Under the pieces are notes generated by a model. That model searched no databases. It was not told the origin of the DNA and saw only the letters and a list, made by a program, of their open reading frames with translations. A program made the translations under genes and the position numbers. A stretch of 64,000 nucleotides of DNA from STC-113 sp964618565. GTDB lineage: Bacteria > Patescibacteriota > Gracilibacteria > BD1-5 > UBA2023. Where the stretch lies: assembly GCA_964618565.1 (NCBI GenBank), contig CAZUBA010000003.1, forward strand, positions 6,267 to 70,266, in the 5' to 3' direction. Positions 21,191 to 31,670 of this stretch are shown one piece after another (position 1 is the stretch's first letter; each line of letters begins with the position of its first letter).

Positions 21191-21266
21191 TGGTACGCCC
21201 TGCTGGGGTCGAACCAGCAACCAACGGCTTCGAAGACCGCTACTCTATCCATTGAGCTAAGGGCGC
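21191..21266 (-). tRNA. tRNA-Arg (anticodon UCG)
   Basis: A 76-nt cloverleaf with encoded CCA. The acceptor is GCGCCCU/AGGGCGU, D arm GCUCAAUGGAUAGAGU, anticodon loop CUUCGAA giving UCG, and T arm GCUGGUUCGACCCCAGC. It reads CGN codons including CGA and CGG, supporting Arg as their meaning in this genome. Confidence 0.95.
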
Positions 21267-21351
21267 AAATATTGCATAACTTGCCGTAAAAACTGTTTTT
21301 TGAGATTTCTCTCTGTATAATCCTTGCATTGATCATGGAAATCATATGATT

Positions 21352-21423
21352 GCCCTGCTGGGGTCGAATGAGCAACCGGGCGGCTTCGAAGACCGCTACT
21401 CTATTAGATTGAGCTAAGGGCGC
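21352..21423 (-). pseudogene. degenerate tRNA-Arg copy
   Basis: It aligns along its whole length with the adjacent tRNA-Arg (same acceptor 5' arm, same CUUCGAA anticodon loop), but the D loop is altered, the T stem is mismatched (GCTCATTCGACCCCAGC), the anticodon stem is extended by changes, and no CCA is encoded. It is probably a decayed duplicate. The stretch 21107-21552 holds this copy, the intact tRNA and AT-rich DNA only. Confidence 0.78.
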
Positions 21424-21552
21424 ATATATAAAGAACTGCTGCACAAGTATATATCAAGGACAAGAAAACTCAAATTTTATTCTTAAAATCATTGCAAATA
21501 AATTTAAAAAATATATAATTTAATATTAAATATAAAACATTAATTTGTCAAT

Positions 21553-21969
21553 ATGCCTAATTCTGATAATACAAAACCACTTGAGCAGCCTATATATCAG
21601 CCGCTGCAGAATTTAAAAAGAATATTGAAAACCACCTCTGAAAGATTCAATGGCCTAAAAATTGAAGCTCGTGAAGCGTTATATGGTAGAGATACAGAAA
21701 AATACAAAGAAAAATTAAAAGAGAGAACTAAATTAATAATCGATCTGCCAAATCAGATTGAGTCTGAACTTGCAAATATAGAAACAACTTTAAAGGAAGA
21801 TATATCTTCAAGAACAAGACAATTTTCATTACTTGCTGAAGAAACATTAAAGGATGATAACATGTTATGAATGAGTGCCTTACTCGATCTAAAAGGAAGC
21901 AATATCGAAGATAAAAATCTTCTTGAGCATCTTATAGATGAATTAGAAGAACTTGAAAAAAAGAAATAA
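21553..21969 (+). CDS. hypothetical helical protein, 138 aa
   Basis: Starts MPNSDNTKPLEQPIYQPLQN and continues as a highly charged amphipathic helix with coiled-coil character (KLKERTKLIIDLPNQIESEL). One TGA-encoded Gly joins the two halves (DDNMLGMSALLDL). There is no signal or membrane segment. It ends in a strong bidirectional terminator opposite secF. I do not recognise it. Confidence 0.75.
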
Positions 21970-22006
21970 AAAACACCTTCCAAGGTTTCCCTGGAAGGTG
22001 TTTTTT
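21968..22006. terminator. bidirectional terminator
   Basis: A 15-bp stem AAAAAACACCTTCCA/TGGAAGGTGTTTTTT with a 9-nt loop, between a plus-strand gene ending at 21969 and secF ending at 22016. Confidence 0.92.
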
Positions 22007-22015
22007 ATGATTGAC

Positions 22016-22984
22016 TTATTTCTTTCAGCTGAAATCATATAGCATAGGAGCAGCTATGGCGATAGATGAATAAGTTCAGAAAATTGTTCAGAATATCATC
22101 GCAAGTATGAAGCCCTTTATCGCAACGGGACCAAAGAAGAACATTGCAAGAAGGGTAATGAATACTGTAAATGAAGTGAATATAGAACGAGTAAGGGTTT
22201 CGTTTATAGAGTTATTGATAAGCACTCAAAAATCAATTTTCTTATTAAGCTTTTGTTTAAGATTAGAGCGTATTCTATCTAGGATGACTATAGTATCGCT
22301 TACTGAATAACCAAGAACCGTCAGCATTGCCGTAATAAAGAATGTATCCACTTTGAATTCTGGAAAGAAGAATGATGTAATCAGATAAAATCCGAGTGCA
22401 GCAAGCACATCATGAGCCAATGTTATTATTGTTACAAAAGCAAAGGGATAGCTTGAAAATCCTTCGATTGATCATCTGAATGCGAATGAAATATATAAAG
22501 ATATCGCTAGGATGGTGATTATTATTGTTACGAAAGCTGTTTTTTTGATATAATCTCCAAAAGATTCTCAGATGTTGATGTATTTCGTAAGTTCAATTTG
22601 AGAAGAGCTTATAGAAGCGAATTTTGCACTTAGCTTGTTTTTAAAGGATGTCTTAAGGCTATCGAGTTCTTTTCCGTCCAAATTATCTATCTTGTTCAAT
22701 CAGGCTTCAATTACAAATTTATCCTCTCATGCAATCTTGTAAGTAGTAATAGTGTTGACCAGCTCCTTATTATTATAAACTATCTCTTTCTTCACGCTTT
22801 GGACAACTTCTGAAACGGTTTTAATATCAAGCTCATTAGTATAGCTATATTCAGCTTGAACTCCTCCGGTCATATCAATACCGAGATTAAGCGGCAATGC
22901 AAATATTGCAATGATTGCAATCAGGCTAATGGATGCAGCAACAGAATAGAAACTGAAACGCTTGGATATGAAATTGAATTTCAT
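22016..22984 (-). CDS. secF: protein translocase subunit SecF
   Basis: A 322-residue inner-membrane protein of the SecDF complex, which uses the proton-motive force to help pull secreted proteins through SecYEG. It begins MKFNFISKRFSFYSVAASIS, followed by PLNLGIDMTGGVQAEY, the SecF family block G-I-D-F-x-G-G. Five further helices include VLGYSVSDTIVILDRIRSNL, the conserved SecF transmembrane motif. The last residues DFSGKK read through a TGA. No secD is adjacent; the next gene upstream is on the other strand. Confidence 0.96.
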
Positions 22985-23241
22985 TTTTAATATTAATTAA
23001 TAGGTAAAACTGCCGAGATATTTTTTAAAAGGCAAAAACCCGAATTTTTAGAATTCAAGTACCAACCTTTTATAAGACGAAAAGGCAAAAAGTCAAAATA
23101 TTTATTCTTAAATTTATTGCACAAATGGGTAAAATAGATTATAATATGAAAGTAAATGTTGATTAAGACATATAACTTACTTATTTTATCCTTCATTAAG
23201 CCATAGAAGTTATTAGTTTCTCAAATAAAAAATAAAAGAAT

Positions 23242-23646
23242 ATGCAATACAAGATTCCTGTCCAGATAGAAAATGAGGATAAAATTTTCCTTAATTTAAG
23301 TCTTCGCCAAATCATGATACTCATGATAGGGTTTTCAGTTGCATATACGGTTTTCAAATCTCTGGAGAAAAACGTTTGATGAACTGTTGCATTATTTCCT
23401 ACTATCATAATAGGCTTCATTACATTTGTAATTGCCGTTTTTAAGCATACTGAGATGACATTCGTGCCATTTTTGCTTAACCTGATAAGATTGCAGCTGA
23501 ATTCTTGATTGAGAGTTTGGTCAAAATGAGTTGAATCCTTCTCTAAGGTGGAGGTCTGATATGTGCCGCCTGAAGATAGCATACAGGAAAAAATGCATTC
23601 AAAGACTACGAAACATATACATGATGATATATTATCAAAGATATAA
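23242..23646 (+). CDS. PrgI-family membrane protein of a type IV secretion-like system
   Basis: A 134-residue protein starting MQYKIPVQIENEDKIFLNLS, with two closely spaced membrane helices (IMILMIGFSVAYTVF and LFPTIIIGFITFVIAVF). This is the PrgI layout: a short N-terminal strand region, then a helical hairpin, then a cytoplasmic tail. PrgI-like proteins occur next to VirB4/TraC-like genes in conjugation-type systems of Gram-positive bacteria and CPR. The TraC-like gene follows 30 nt later. Confidence 0.75.
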
Positions 23647-23676
23647 AAAATTTAACTAATCTTAATAATCAAAAAT

Positions 23677-24402
23677 ATGACCGATAAGACTGTGGACTCA
23701 GTAAAATCAAAGCAAAAAGCACCCTCTGATACAACCACGCAAAGGTATCTTCCTTTTTCTGAAATCAGGGATAATATGATTATAATGAAGGATGGATCTA
23801 CAAGGATGGTGATCAAGGTCAAAGCTATCAATTTCAATCTGAAGAGCGAAGAAGAGCAAGATTCTATCATATACTCATATCAGAGATTCTTGAATTCCTT
23901 AAGATTCCCTATTCAGATCATCGTAAGATCCCTTAAGGTGGATATTGATGCATATATAAACAAATTGAAAAATCTCGCGGTAAAACAGCAGAATCCTCTA
24001 TTGCAGGAGCAGGCATACAGATATATAGATTTTCTTGTAAATCTGATTGATATGGCGCAGATAATGAAAAAGGATTTTTATATTGTTGTGCCTTATGATT
24101 CTGATGAGAATAAGAGTGTTCGAAAGACTTGAATTGTCTGAATATTTCAGAATTTCTGGGCTGCAATAACACAGGAAGAGAATGTCTGAACTATAAGAGA
24201 AAGAAGAAGGAAGATAGATTTTTTGAAAAAAGAGACTCATGAAAGAGTTATGACAATAAAGACAAGCCTAGAACAGATATGAATAAAATCAGAAGAAGTG
24301 CAGAAAGATGACCTTATTAAGCTTATGATGAATTATTATAATCCAAGGGTGAACACTGAGATAAAAGTCAGAGAGGATATCTGAAAAATCAATGTTGAAT
24401 AA
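23677..24402 (+). CDS. TraC-like N-terminal VirB4-type protein (no ATPase domain)
   Basis: A 241-residue protein whose core, LPFSEIRDNMIIMKDGSTRM then VIKVKAINFNLKSEEEQDSI, resembles the N-terminal domain of TraC/VirB4 proteins, including the later SLRFPIQIIVRSLKVDIDAY. The P-loop ATPase part is absent, as in CPR genomes where this domain is a separate gene next to prgI. It probably helps anchor the secretion or pilus ATPase at the membrane. The stop overlaps the ATG of the next gene (TAATG). Confidence 0.7.
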
Positions 24403-24764
24403 TGGATGCAAATAAAAGACGGATATGAGATTCTTGAGAGGTCATAGCAATAAGCTATCTCCAGAATAAATGAATGAAGATACTTGAGACTAACCACACC
24501 ATAAAATGAGGTGAAATAGATATCATCGGAAAATCCGGTGATATTACTGTTTTTATTGAGGTGAAACTTAGGAATTCTCTAAAATTCTGAATCCCCGAAG
24601 CAGCTTTTACAAAAGCCAAAAAAAGACATCTCTTAAGGAGTATCCAATATTATTGCAAAAAAAAGAATCTTAATTTATGATGCATAAGAGCGGATTTCAT
24701 TTCTATTACGAATGAAAACTGAGAATATAAGATAATACATCATGAAAATATTGAAATGAATTAG
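24402..24764 (+). CDS. YraN/UPF0102 endonuclease-like protein
   Basis: A 120-residue protein of the UPF0102 (YraN) family. It starts with a G-E-x-x-A block (GDSGEVIAISYLQNKGMKIL), followed by GGEIDIIGKSGDITVFIEVK, the nuclease-fold signature GEIDxI...VFVEVKxR. The acidic residues and Lys form the metal-binding site of this Holliday-junction-resolvase-like fold. Biological role in bacteria is unsettled. It is translationally coupled to the TraC-like gene. Confidence 0.9.
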
Positions 24765-24774
24765 CCATCTAAAA

Positions 24775-25284
24775 CTAAGATACATGTTTTTTCAAATTGA
24801 TTAATTTTTTTTCATATAATCATCTCTGTTTCTGGAAATCATTATTTAAAGGCATGTTATCTATTGCTTCCTGATATATATCGATCAAGGATATAATGTT
24901 TAGGATATTGAATTTAGAATCTCCGATTTGGGTCAAAATAGTTTCGCCTGACCTCGGAGATAGATAACGCTCTGCCGAATCTATATCTATTTTCAAATCA
25001 TCCTTTGATATTACAATACTTTGCCATGGCTTTAGTTCATAGGAAATATCATATTGTCCAAGCAATAATATTAATTCAGGGAAAGAATCTTCATTAACAA
25101 GAAAATCCAAATCCTTTATAATCATATTCCTATCTTGTGTATGGTAAAAGCAGGCAAGACTTCAATATAAGATTGGCGTAATGCTAAGTTGTCAACAAAT
25201 ATACGAAATTATCTTTCCAAAATCCAAAAGTTCTTGGAATTTATTGTCGTTAACTGTGTTTTTAAATTCATTTATCATATGCAT
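24775..25284 (-). CDS. nucleotidyltransferase-fold protein
   Basis: A 169-residue protein with the nucleotidyltransferase motif YGSLACFYHTQDRNMIIKDLDFLV (shown in pieces: YGSLA, then IKDLDFLV), that is G-S, about ten residues, D-x-D. A third acidic strand may be LKIDIDSAERYL. Such small proteins transfer nucleotides to unknown acceptors or act in toxin pairs, and no partner is evident. Start chosen at ATG 25284, since the frame upstream runs into the terminator of the mutase gene. Confidence 0.62.
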
Positions 25285-25295
25285 TTCTTTATCAA

Positions 25296-25325
25296 AAATA
25301 AAATCCCTCAAAAGGGATTTTATTT
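25296..25325. terminator. terminator after the phosphomannomutase gene
   Basis: AAATAAAATCCC pairs with GGGATTTTATTT, a 12-bp stem with loop TCAAAA, and T runs on both strands. It overlaps the last base of the mutase stop region. Confidence 0.8.
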
Positions 25326-26670
25326 ATTTGCTTATAATTTCTTTCAACTCCAAGAATTTTTCATTTAGGAGGCTTTCATTTCTGGCTTCAATGTTTAATC
25401 TCAATAATGGTTCATTTGATGAAGGCCTGACATTGAACCACCAATTATGATATCTTACTGTCAATCAATCAAACATGTCTTGGCTTCAATCCCTATATTT
25501 TGACCTAAGTTCATCTAATTTATCTCAAACGTTCGATACCTTAAAATTGATTTCAGGTACTGCAAGATAAGTTTCAAATTCTTTTCTGACTTCTGACGGC
25601 TTTGAATCTCATTCAGATAGAAGATCCAGGATTTTTGCAAAAGCTATGACTCAGCTGTCTGCATTCCAATTTTTCCTGAAATAATAATGACCGGAATGCT
25701 CTCATCAGAATATGATTTCATTGTCTATATACATCTTTTCCTTGATATACACATGGCCAACTTTTTCTTTGACGGGAATTCATCACATTCTCTCTATAGT
25801 CTCGGGTACGATATTCCCGCATACTGAATTATAGATTATCTTCTTTTTTGGGAATTTTTCCAACATCACTTTGGCAATCATGGCAGTTGTTATTGTTCAT
25901 GACCACACAACTCAAGCTTCATCGCAGATGCTCATCCTATCTGCATCTCAATCAAATGCCACTCATAAATCAGCCCGGGCTTCTAAGACTTTTTTTATCA
26001 TGTCTTTAACATTTTCCGGCTCTATAGGGCTCGGATGATGATTCGGAAAATCTCAATCCGGCTCAAAGAAAAGAGGAATTAATTCAAAATTAAATTTTTT
26101 GGCCAGCTTTTCCATAAAAACTCCTGCGACTCAATTGCCTGCATCAGCAACAACCTTAAATTTTTTTAATTTGCTTAAATCCACAAACGAAGCAATGTGT
26201 TCTATGAAATCATCTGAAATATCGGTATATTTGTAATTTCAAAGAATAGGCTTTTTTATAAGTTCTCATTTGGCAATAAAATCTTGCAATTCAACTCAGA
26301 ATGATTTCATATTTATTGGAATTGCGTTTTTTGAGCATGCCTTGAGTCAATTGTATTCTTTGGGATTATGACTTGCGGTAATCATTAATCAGACATCGAC
26401 TTCTTCATATGCTCATGTTGCAAAATATATCATGTCCGTTGAACACAATCAAATATCTATGACATTTTTTCAAGTGTCTAGGATTCATTCTATAAGCGCT
26501 TGTTTGAGGCTTTCTGATGATAATCTTGCATCACATCCTACTATGAATATCTCTGCTCTTCTCTGTAGTGTTGCGAATGCAAATCACATCTTATAATACA
26601 ATTCTTCGTTGATATCTTTCCCGTAAACTCATCTCAAGTCATAGGATTTATTAAGTATTTTAGTGTCCAT
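25324..26670 (-). CDS. manB: phosphomannomutase/phosphoglucomutase
   Basis: A 448-residue alpha-D-phosphohexomutase interconverting hexose 6- and 1-phosphates, supplying GDP-mannose or UDP-glucose for envelope glycans. All four active-site loops are visible: phosphoserine loop MITASHNPKEYNG, metal loop FDGDADRMSI, sugar-binding loop GGEHSGHYYF, and phosphate-binding loop FNVRPSSNEPLLRLNIEA. Several of the Gly are TGA. Length matches the family. It starts 8 nt after the stop of the GT-C-type gene, so it belongs to the envelope operon 31582-25324. Which sugar is preferred cannot be read. Confidence 0.96.
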
Positions 26671-26678
26671 TTTTAAAA

Positions 26679-29600
26679 TTATTTTATTCTGAATAAAACC
26701 AACCAGCCATGAGTCACATATTGCCGGAAAATTTCAAGAGCCTTATTCTGATCCTGTACATTGCTTTTCTTGAAGTAATCGGCAAGATTCTTAAGATAAG
26801 GATAATTTTGATCATTTATTTTATCATTTCTTATAAGGTCCAATATATGATTATAACACCGCAGCTGTTTTTCTCCTCTGTTTATTGTTTGTCAGCTAGT
26901 CGTGTAAGATTCATAATTGACTCATGCATGGCTCATATAATCCTCATTATTTTCATCAAGAGCTATCTGAAGGCAAAGGCTGTCAGTATGAATTAGCTCA
27001 AGTTTGGAGCTTCTGAAAGTACGCAGAAGATTCTCAAATCTTCTTGTAAGATCATGACGAGGGTCTTTGTCTATGGTTGCAGCATTCAAATCCACAAGCA
27101 AATATTTAAGTCATATTTTTTTCATTCTTTCAACCGCTATGTCCGGATTTTCATTTGAAAAGTACTTATCGAAATTTGTAACAAGGCTATCATCATAAAA
27201 CCTATTTCTATTATTATCTATGAAATACGTAAGGAATGTTCATATTCTATAGATATTTTCATCATTTTTTAGATTTTTCGGCGTATAAAGGACTGTTCGG
27301 TATATTTCATTTAATTTGCTTTTAGCACTTGCCCTAACCTTGTTTGAGTTCATTGCATCCAATCACATCTTAGTCAGATCAGTGTTTCGTATTTCTCTCA
27401 AGATAGCTTCTATTTTTGAGATTTCGGGTTTATCCCCTACATTTGAAACAACTATCTTCTTCAATATGCTATCATTGATAGAATTCATGACATCTACGGC
27501 ATATTTTTCTGAATCCTTAACATTAAGATTCGCTAGAATTTTGAAGTAATCCGGATGACTGGCAAATATTCCCTCTTCTTGGTTATATATTCAAGCTTTA
27601 TACTCTACAAAAGATGCCTGCTTCAAGTTGTTGAATCAATGAGGAATAGTAGACATGAAGAAATAAATCAAAATTATTATCATCAATATGAAGCTTCAAA
27701 AGAAATGCGCTAGATTCTCAAGTTCATCTTCTTTCTCTTCCGTAATATAAGATGCTCCGATTCAAATCATGAGAAGGAGAGCAAAATACATTGCAATTCA
27801 ATACCACACTATTCAAAAAGCCGCGACTGCGAATATAAGTCCGTACATTGTGAAAAATACAGCATTAAGCTTGAAAATTTGGCTTAACTTACCGTTTGAA
27901 AGGCTATATAGGAAAAAGGCCAGAAGAGCTAAAAATATTCAAATAATATAGATATATCATCCTGGTAGATCAAGCTTGGCAAAAAATGATATCAGAGTTG
28001 GCGTCAGTGCAGAATCTCCATAATATATTATTCCAAACGCTATAGGCACGAGCACTCAAAAAGAAATTGCAATATTCTTGTATGGCAAGAACAATAGAAT
28101 CACAGGAAGCAATGCTAGAAAGAAATAAGTTATTTCTGTATATTCTCATCATTGATTCTTCTGAAGTGTCAGGTTCCAAGGCAGCCTAAGATAATTATTA
28201 AGCCCTTCCTCGTATCAGAAATATCTTCAGAAATCCTCATTTTGAGTTTTTCATTTTTCATCTATGGATTGAGTGATGTTTTTATCTTCAATTTGCTTAA
28301 GCTCATCCTTATTGTAAATTTTTGTAAGATCGGCATTAAATCCGCTCCATTCTCATGTTAGTATAGTTCAGACTGAAATTTTTGTTGTCTTGATTTCTGA
28401 GATATTTTTTACAAACCAAGGCAATAGATATGCAAATACTCACAACAAGAACACTAGAGTCAATATAAAGGCATTCTTAAAGGATTTGCTTTTATATTTT
28501 TGAAATGAATAAGACAGAATCAGGATTCACAAAGCTATGCTCAAATATCAGACATTATTAATGAGCGAGGCATTGTCCATGGGGAAATTCACATTCATCA
28601 TTGCCCATAATCAAAATCTTGTGAATACTCAAATGAATATGAAAAAATATCATAAGAATCAGGAGAACCCAAGCTTTGAATAGAATATTACTCCCAAGAT
28701 TCATAAAATCATCATCAAAGTAGTGACCTTGATGGCAAAAGCCAATCAGACAATAGTTCAGATTATAAAAAGATATATGAGAAAATCCTTATTATCGAAC
28801 AAATCCTGCTTTCAGGCAACAGATTTATAGACGGAAGTGAATTTATTTATTATCTTATTGAAGGTATTCTGATGAACCGGAGCAACTGAATCTTCAGAAT
28901 CAGGAGAATTAGTGTTATCCACATCATCGTGTCATAAATATCTTGAAAATAAATCATATATAAGATAGATTCAGATAACGCTTACGAAGAATAATCCCGG
29001 ATCAAGCTTCATATCTTTGGCTTGCTGGAATATTACCATTGGCATGGCATAGAACATTGTCGCTAAAATGATTGGAAGAGACAGGTATCTCTTTTTTCCA
29101 TTATCAAGAACATCAGAAAATACAACCATCAAGACAACAAGAGATAAGATTCATCATACCTGATTGAAGAAAAAGGCTTGAGGCGCGCTATGGAACATGA
29201 ATCAGATTCAAGTGAAAATTTGTCATGCGAGCATTCAGGCTCAATTCAATATAGATCAGCTATTTGCCATTATCTGTGGAAAATTCATGTATGCTCAAAG
29301 ATCATCCCATCCGATAGGCATCGGCCTTATTATATTTATGAAATTAACTCAAATTAGAAAAGTCATCACTATAAAAGCGAATTCTGCAGAGAGAAGCCTC
29401 ATGTTAAGCGCCTCAAAAAAAGTTCAATCTAACTTATGGTTAGGAAAGGTTATTTTGAAACTATATAATGATTTGATGCTGTTTAATAGTTCTTTGGCTC
29501 ATAAAATACCAAAAAGCAATAATATTGAGAATACTGAATAATAATTATATAATCAGACAAAAGATGCTATGGAAAGCAATAAAGAGAACAAGACAAATCA

Positions 29601-30026
29601 GAATCCTAGAGACATCAGGAATTTGAATGCTACAGACTGGTCTTTGAAGCTGTTTATCCTATTCAATATGCTTCTTGCAAAACTGTAGCTTAAAAGAACT
29701 ACTATTGATGGTAAAACAAGAAATCATAAAATCTTGAAGAATAGCGATGCGGATCAGGATTGAACATTATTAAGAGAGAAAAAAGTCATGCATAAGATCA
29801 ATATGTGCAATATTGTCATTCATATAAGTCAAGCTATAGTATATTCCACCTTATCCTTGGAATATACTGTCTTTGCTGCCTTGTAGGATCAATAAATCAA
29901 TATTATCGCAACTATATAACCCATGTATCAGCTGGAAGATTCTGAATGGATTCAATTGTAATAACTCATAATAACAGTGAATGCAACTCAAATGAGAAGT
30001 ATCAATTTTACGAAAAATTCTATCAT
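26679..30026 (-). CDS. very large polytopic membrane protein, GT-C glycosyltransferase-like (1115 aa)
   Basis: About the first 850 residues contain many membrane helices; the last 260 form a soluble domain. Near residue 230 a loop after a helix reads PMPIGWDDLGAYMNFPQIMA, with an acidic DD pair in the first large extracytoplasmic loop, which resembles GT-C enzymes (PMT/STT3-like) that transfer sugars from lipid carriers. The C-terminal part (VERMKKIGLKYLLVDLN) resembles the soluble tails of such CPR proteins. It sits between a flippase and a phosphomannomutase with gaps of 20 and 8 nt. The assignment to a specific GT family is uncertain. Confidence 0.68.
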
Positions 30027-30046
30027 GGTAATATTATTAATATAAA

Positions 30047-31582
30047 TTATTTAGATTTTTTTATCTTAAGAAGTTCATCCAAGAACAATTTTCATTCTTT
30101 AAGATTTAAGGCAATCAGTGGCATTATATATAAAATTCACAGAATCAAAATCAAAAAAAGCGATTCAATCCTATTCGCTCAGATAAACAAAGGTTTTCCA
30201 AATATCAATAAAAGCAAGCACAAGATGGCTGATAATAAAGCATTTTTCAAGAAAAACCTAAGATCGAATTTTCCAGAGTATTTTTTTGTCGCCCTGTGGC
30301 TTAGATAAAACATTGGAATCCAAGATAGCCCGACTGCCAAAGACGAACCCAACGCTCATGTTCAGCTTTGTGCTGATTCAAAAGCCTTAATGAGTATCAG
30401 ATTGAGAGGAATATTACACGCTAGTCACACTCATAATATCTTCACCCTATCTCTGATCCTTCAGGTTCAAGCCAGTATCTGGAAATTTATCTGCAATAGG
30501 AAATTGAATACGATGAAAAATATTGAAAACATCAGGATATCTCAAGAGAATGCAAATTTTTGTCAGAAAAGAGTAGTGGTCAATTCTCTTGCGAAAATGA
30601 ACATGAATCATGAAACTATAATTCAGATGACTCAGAAATATTTGTAGAATAAGTTTTTTATGGTTTTTATCTTTTCTTCGTCTCATTTTCCATGAAGCTC
30701 GGAAATCACCGGAAACAAGAATCAGATTATTGGTACAATCATCAGAAAAGGTATTCAGATAATACTGAGATAATTGGTGTAATATCATGCTGTCTCGGGT
30801 CAAAGAAGATATATTATCAGCTGCATATCGACCTGGCTCAGTACCATTCAAACATTTGCGGCAAGCAAAACCCAAATAGCATATGAAAAGACTTTTTTTA
30901 TAAGAGGCTTTTCATAGACAATCTTAACTCACTTAAGGTAAGGTTTATAATATTTATGATAAAAGAGAACATAGGAGATTGCGGTTCAGATTCATATTCA
31001 GAAAATCCAATTCCAAGAATAGTTAACGATATTTCAATATCACGTAAAAGAAAGGGATAGGGTCAAACCAAGAATTGCAAGCATTCTCAAGAGTTCCAAG
31101 CCTTTTTGATATTTTGTATTTTGAGTTGCTCAATAGACAGTGCTAGCTATACCATAAAGATTAAGCAAGACAAAGAAATAACAGAAAATACGAAGTATAT
31201 TTCACGTATTAGCGTCATGGAAATAATTTATAGCAATATAATCAGATCCCAAATATAAGAAAAGTCATATCGAAAGGCTTGTCGGAAGTTGCACAAAAAG
31301 AGCATATGCGAGAACCGATTTAAATCTTGAGTAATCAGCTTCGACGATGAATTTCGGCAAGAAGAAATTAAGGCTTTCTGTCAGTCACAAGTCATGATAA
31401 ACGGACAAGAGGCTCACAAGGCTTATCACTCAATATAATATTCACATCTCACCGACGCTTAAATCATTCGATAATATGATCTTAACGAAATATCCTATCG
31501 GGCCGGTCAAAAAAGCAAATATATACAACCACATTCATCTTTTTATAAATTTTTCACTTAATGTTTCTTTTAAATCAATCAT
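30047..31582 (-). CDS. Wzx-type oligosaccharide/lipid-linked sugar flippase
   Basis: A 511-residue protein with about 14 membrane helices of the MOP (polysaccharide biosynthesis/MATE) superfamily. It starts with LSEKFIKRGMWLYIFAFLTG, and then IILSNDLSVGEMGILYGVIS plus LGLTESLNFFLPKF, the conserved Wzx opening (LGxxxxG...YG...S...LGL). It flips lipid-linked glycans across the cytoplasmic membrane. First gene of the unit flippase, GT-C, phosphomannomutase. Confidence 0.88.
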
Positions 31583-31642
31583 TGATTTTCTGTAATTTAT
31601 AGCTCGGAAATTCTATGGAAATCCCCTTCAAAGTCAATTAAA

Positions 31643-31666
31643 AACGGGGAGTATGAATTCCCCGTT
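31643..31666 (-). terminator. terminator after the DUF2339 gene
   Basis: AACGGGGA/TCCCCGTT stem with an 8-nt loop, followed on the minus strand by TTTTTAATT. It separates the DUF2339 operon from the flippase gene. Confidence 0.85.
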
Positions 31667-31670
31667 CCGA

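Noticed and set aside
21352..21423. A second functional tRNA-Arg
   Set aside because: Mismatched T stem, altered D loop and no encoded CCA argue for a decayed copy.
23196..23582. A 128-residue minus-strand frame
   Set aside because: It is antisense to the PrgI-like gene, which has a coherent membrane-protein sequence in table 25.
30447..30875. A 142-residue minus-strand frame
   Set aside because: It is a shifted frame within the flippase gene, whose table-25 frame is continuous and membrane-like.
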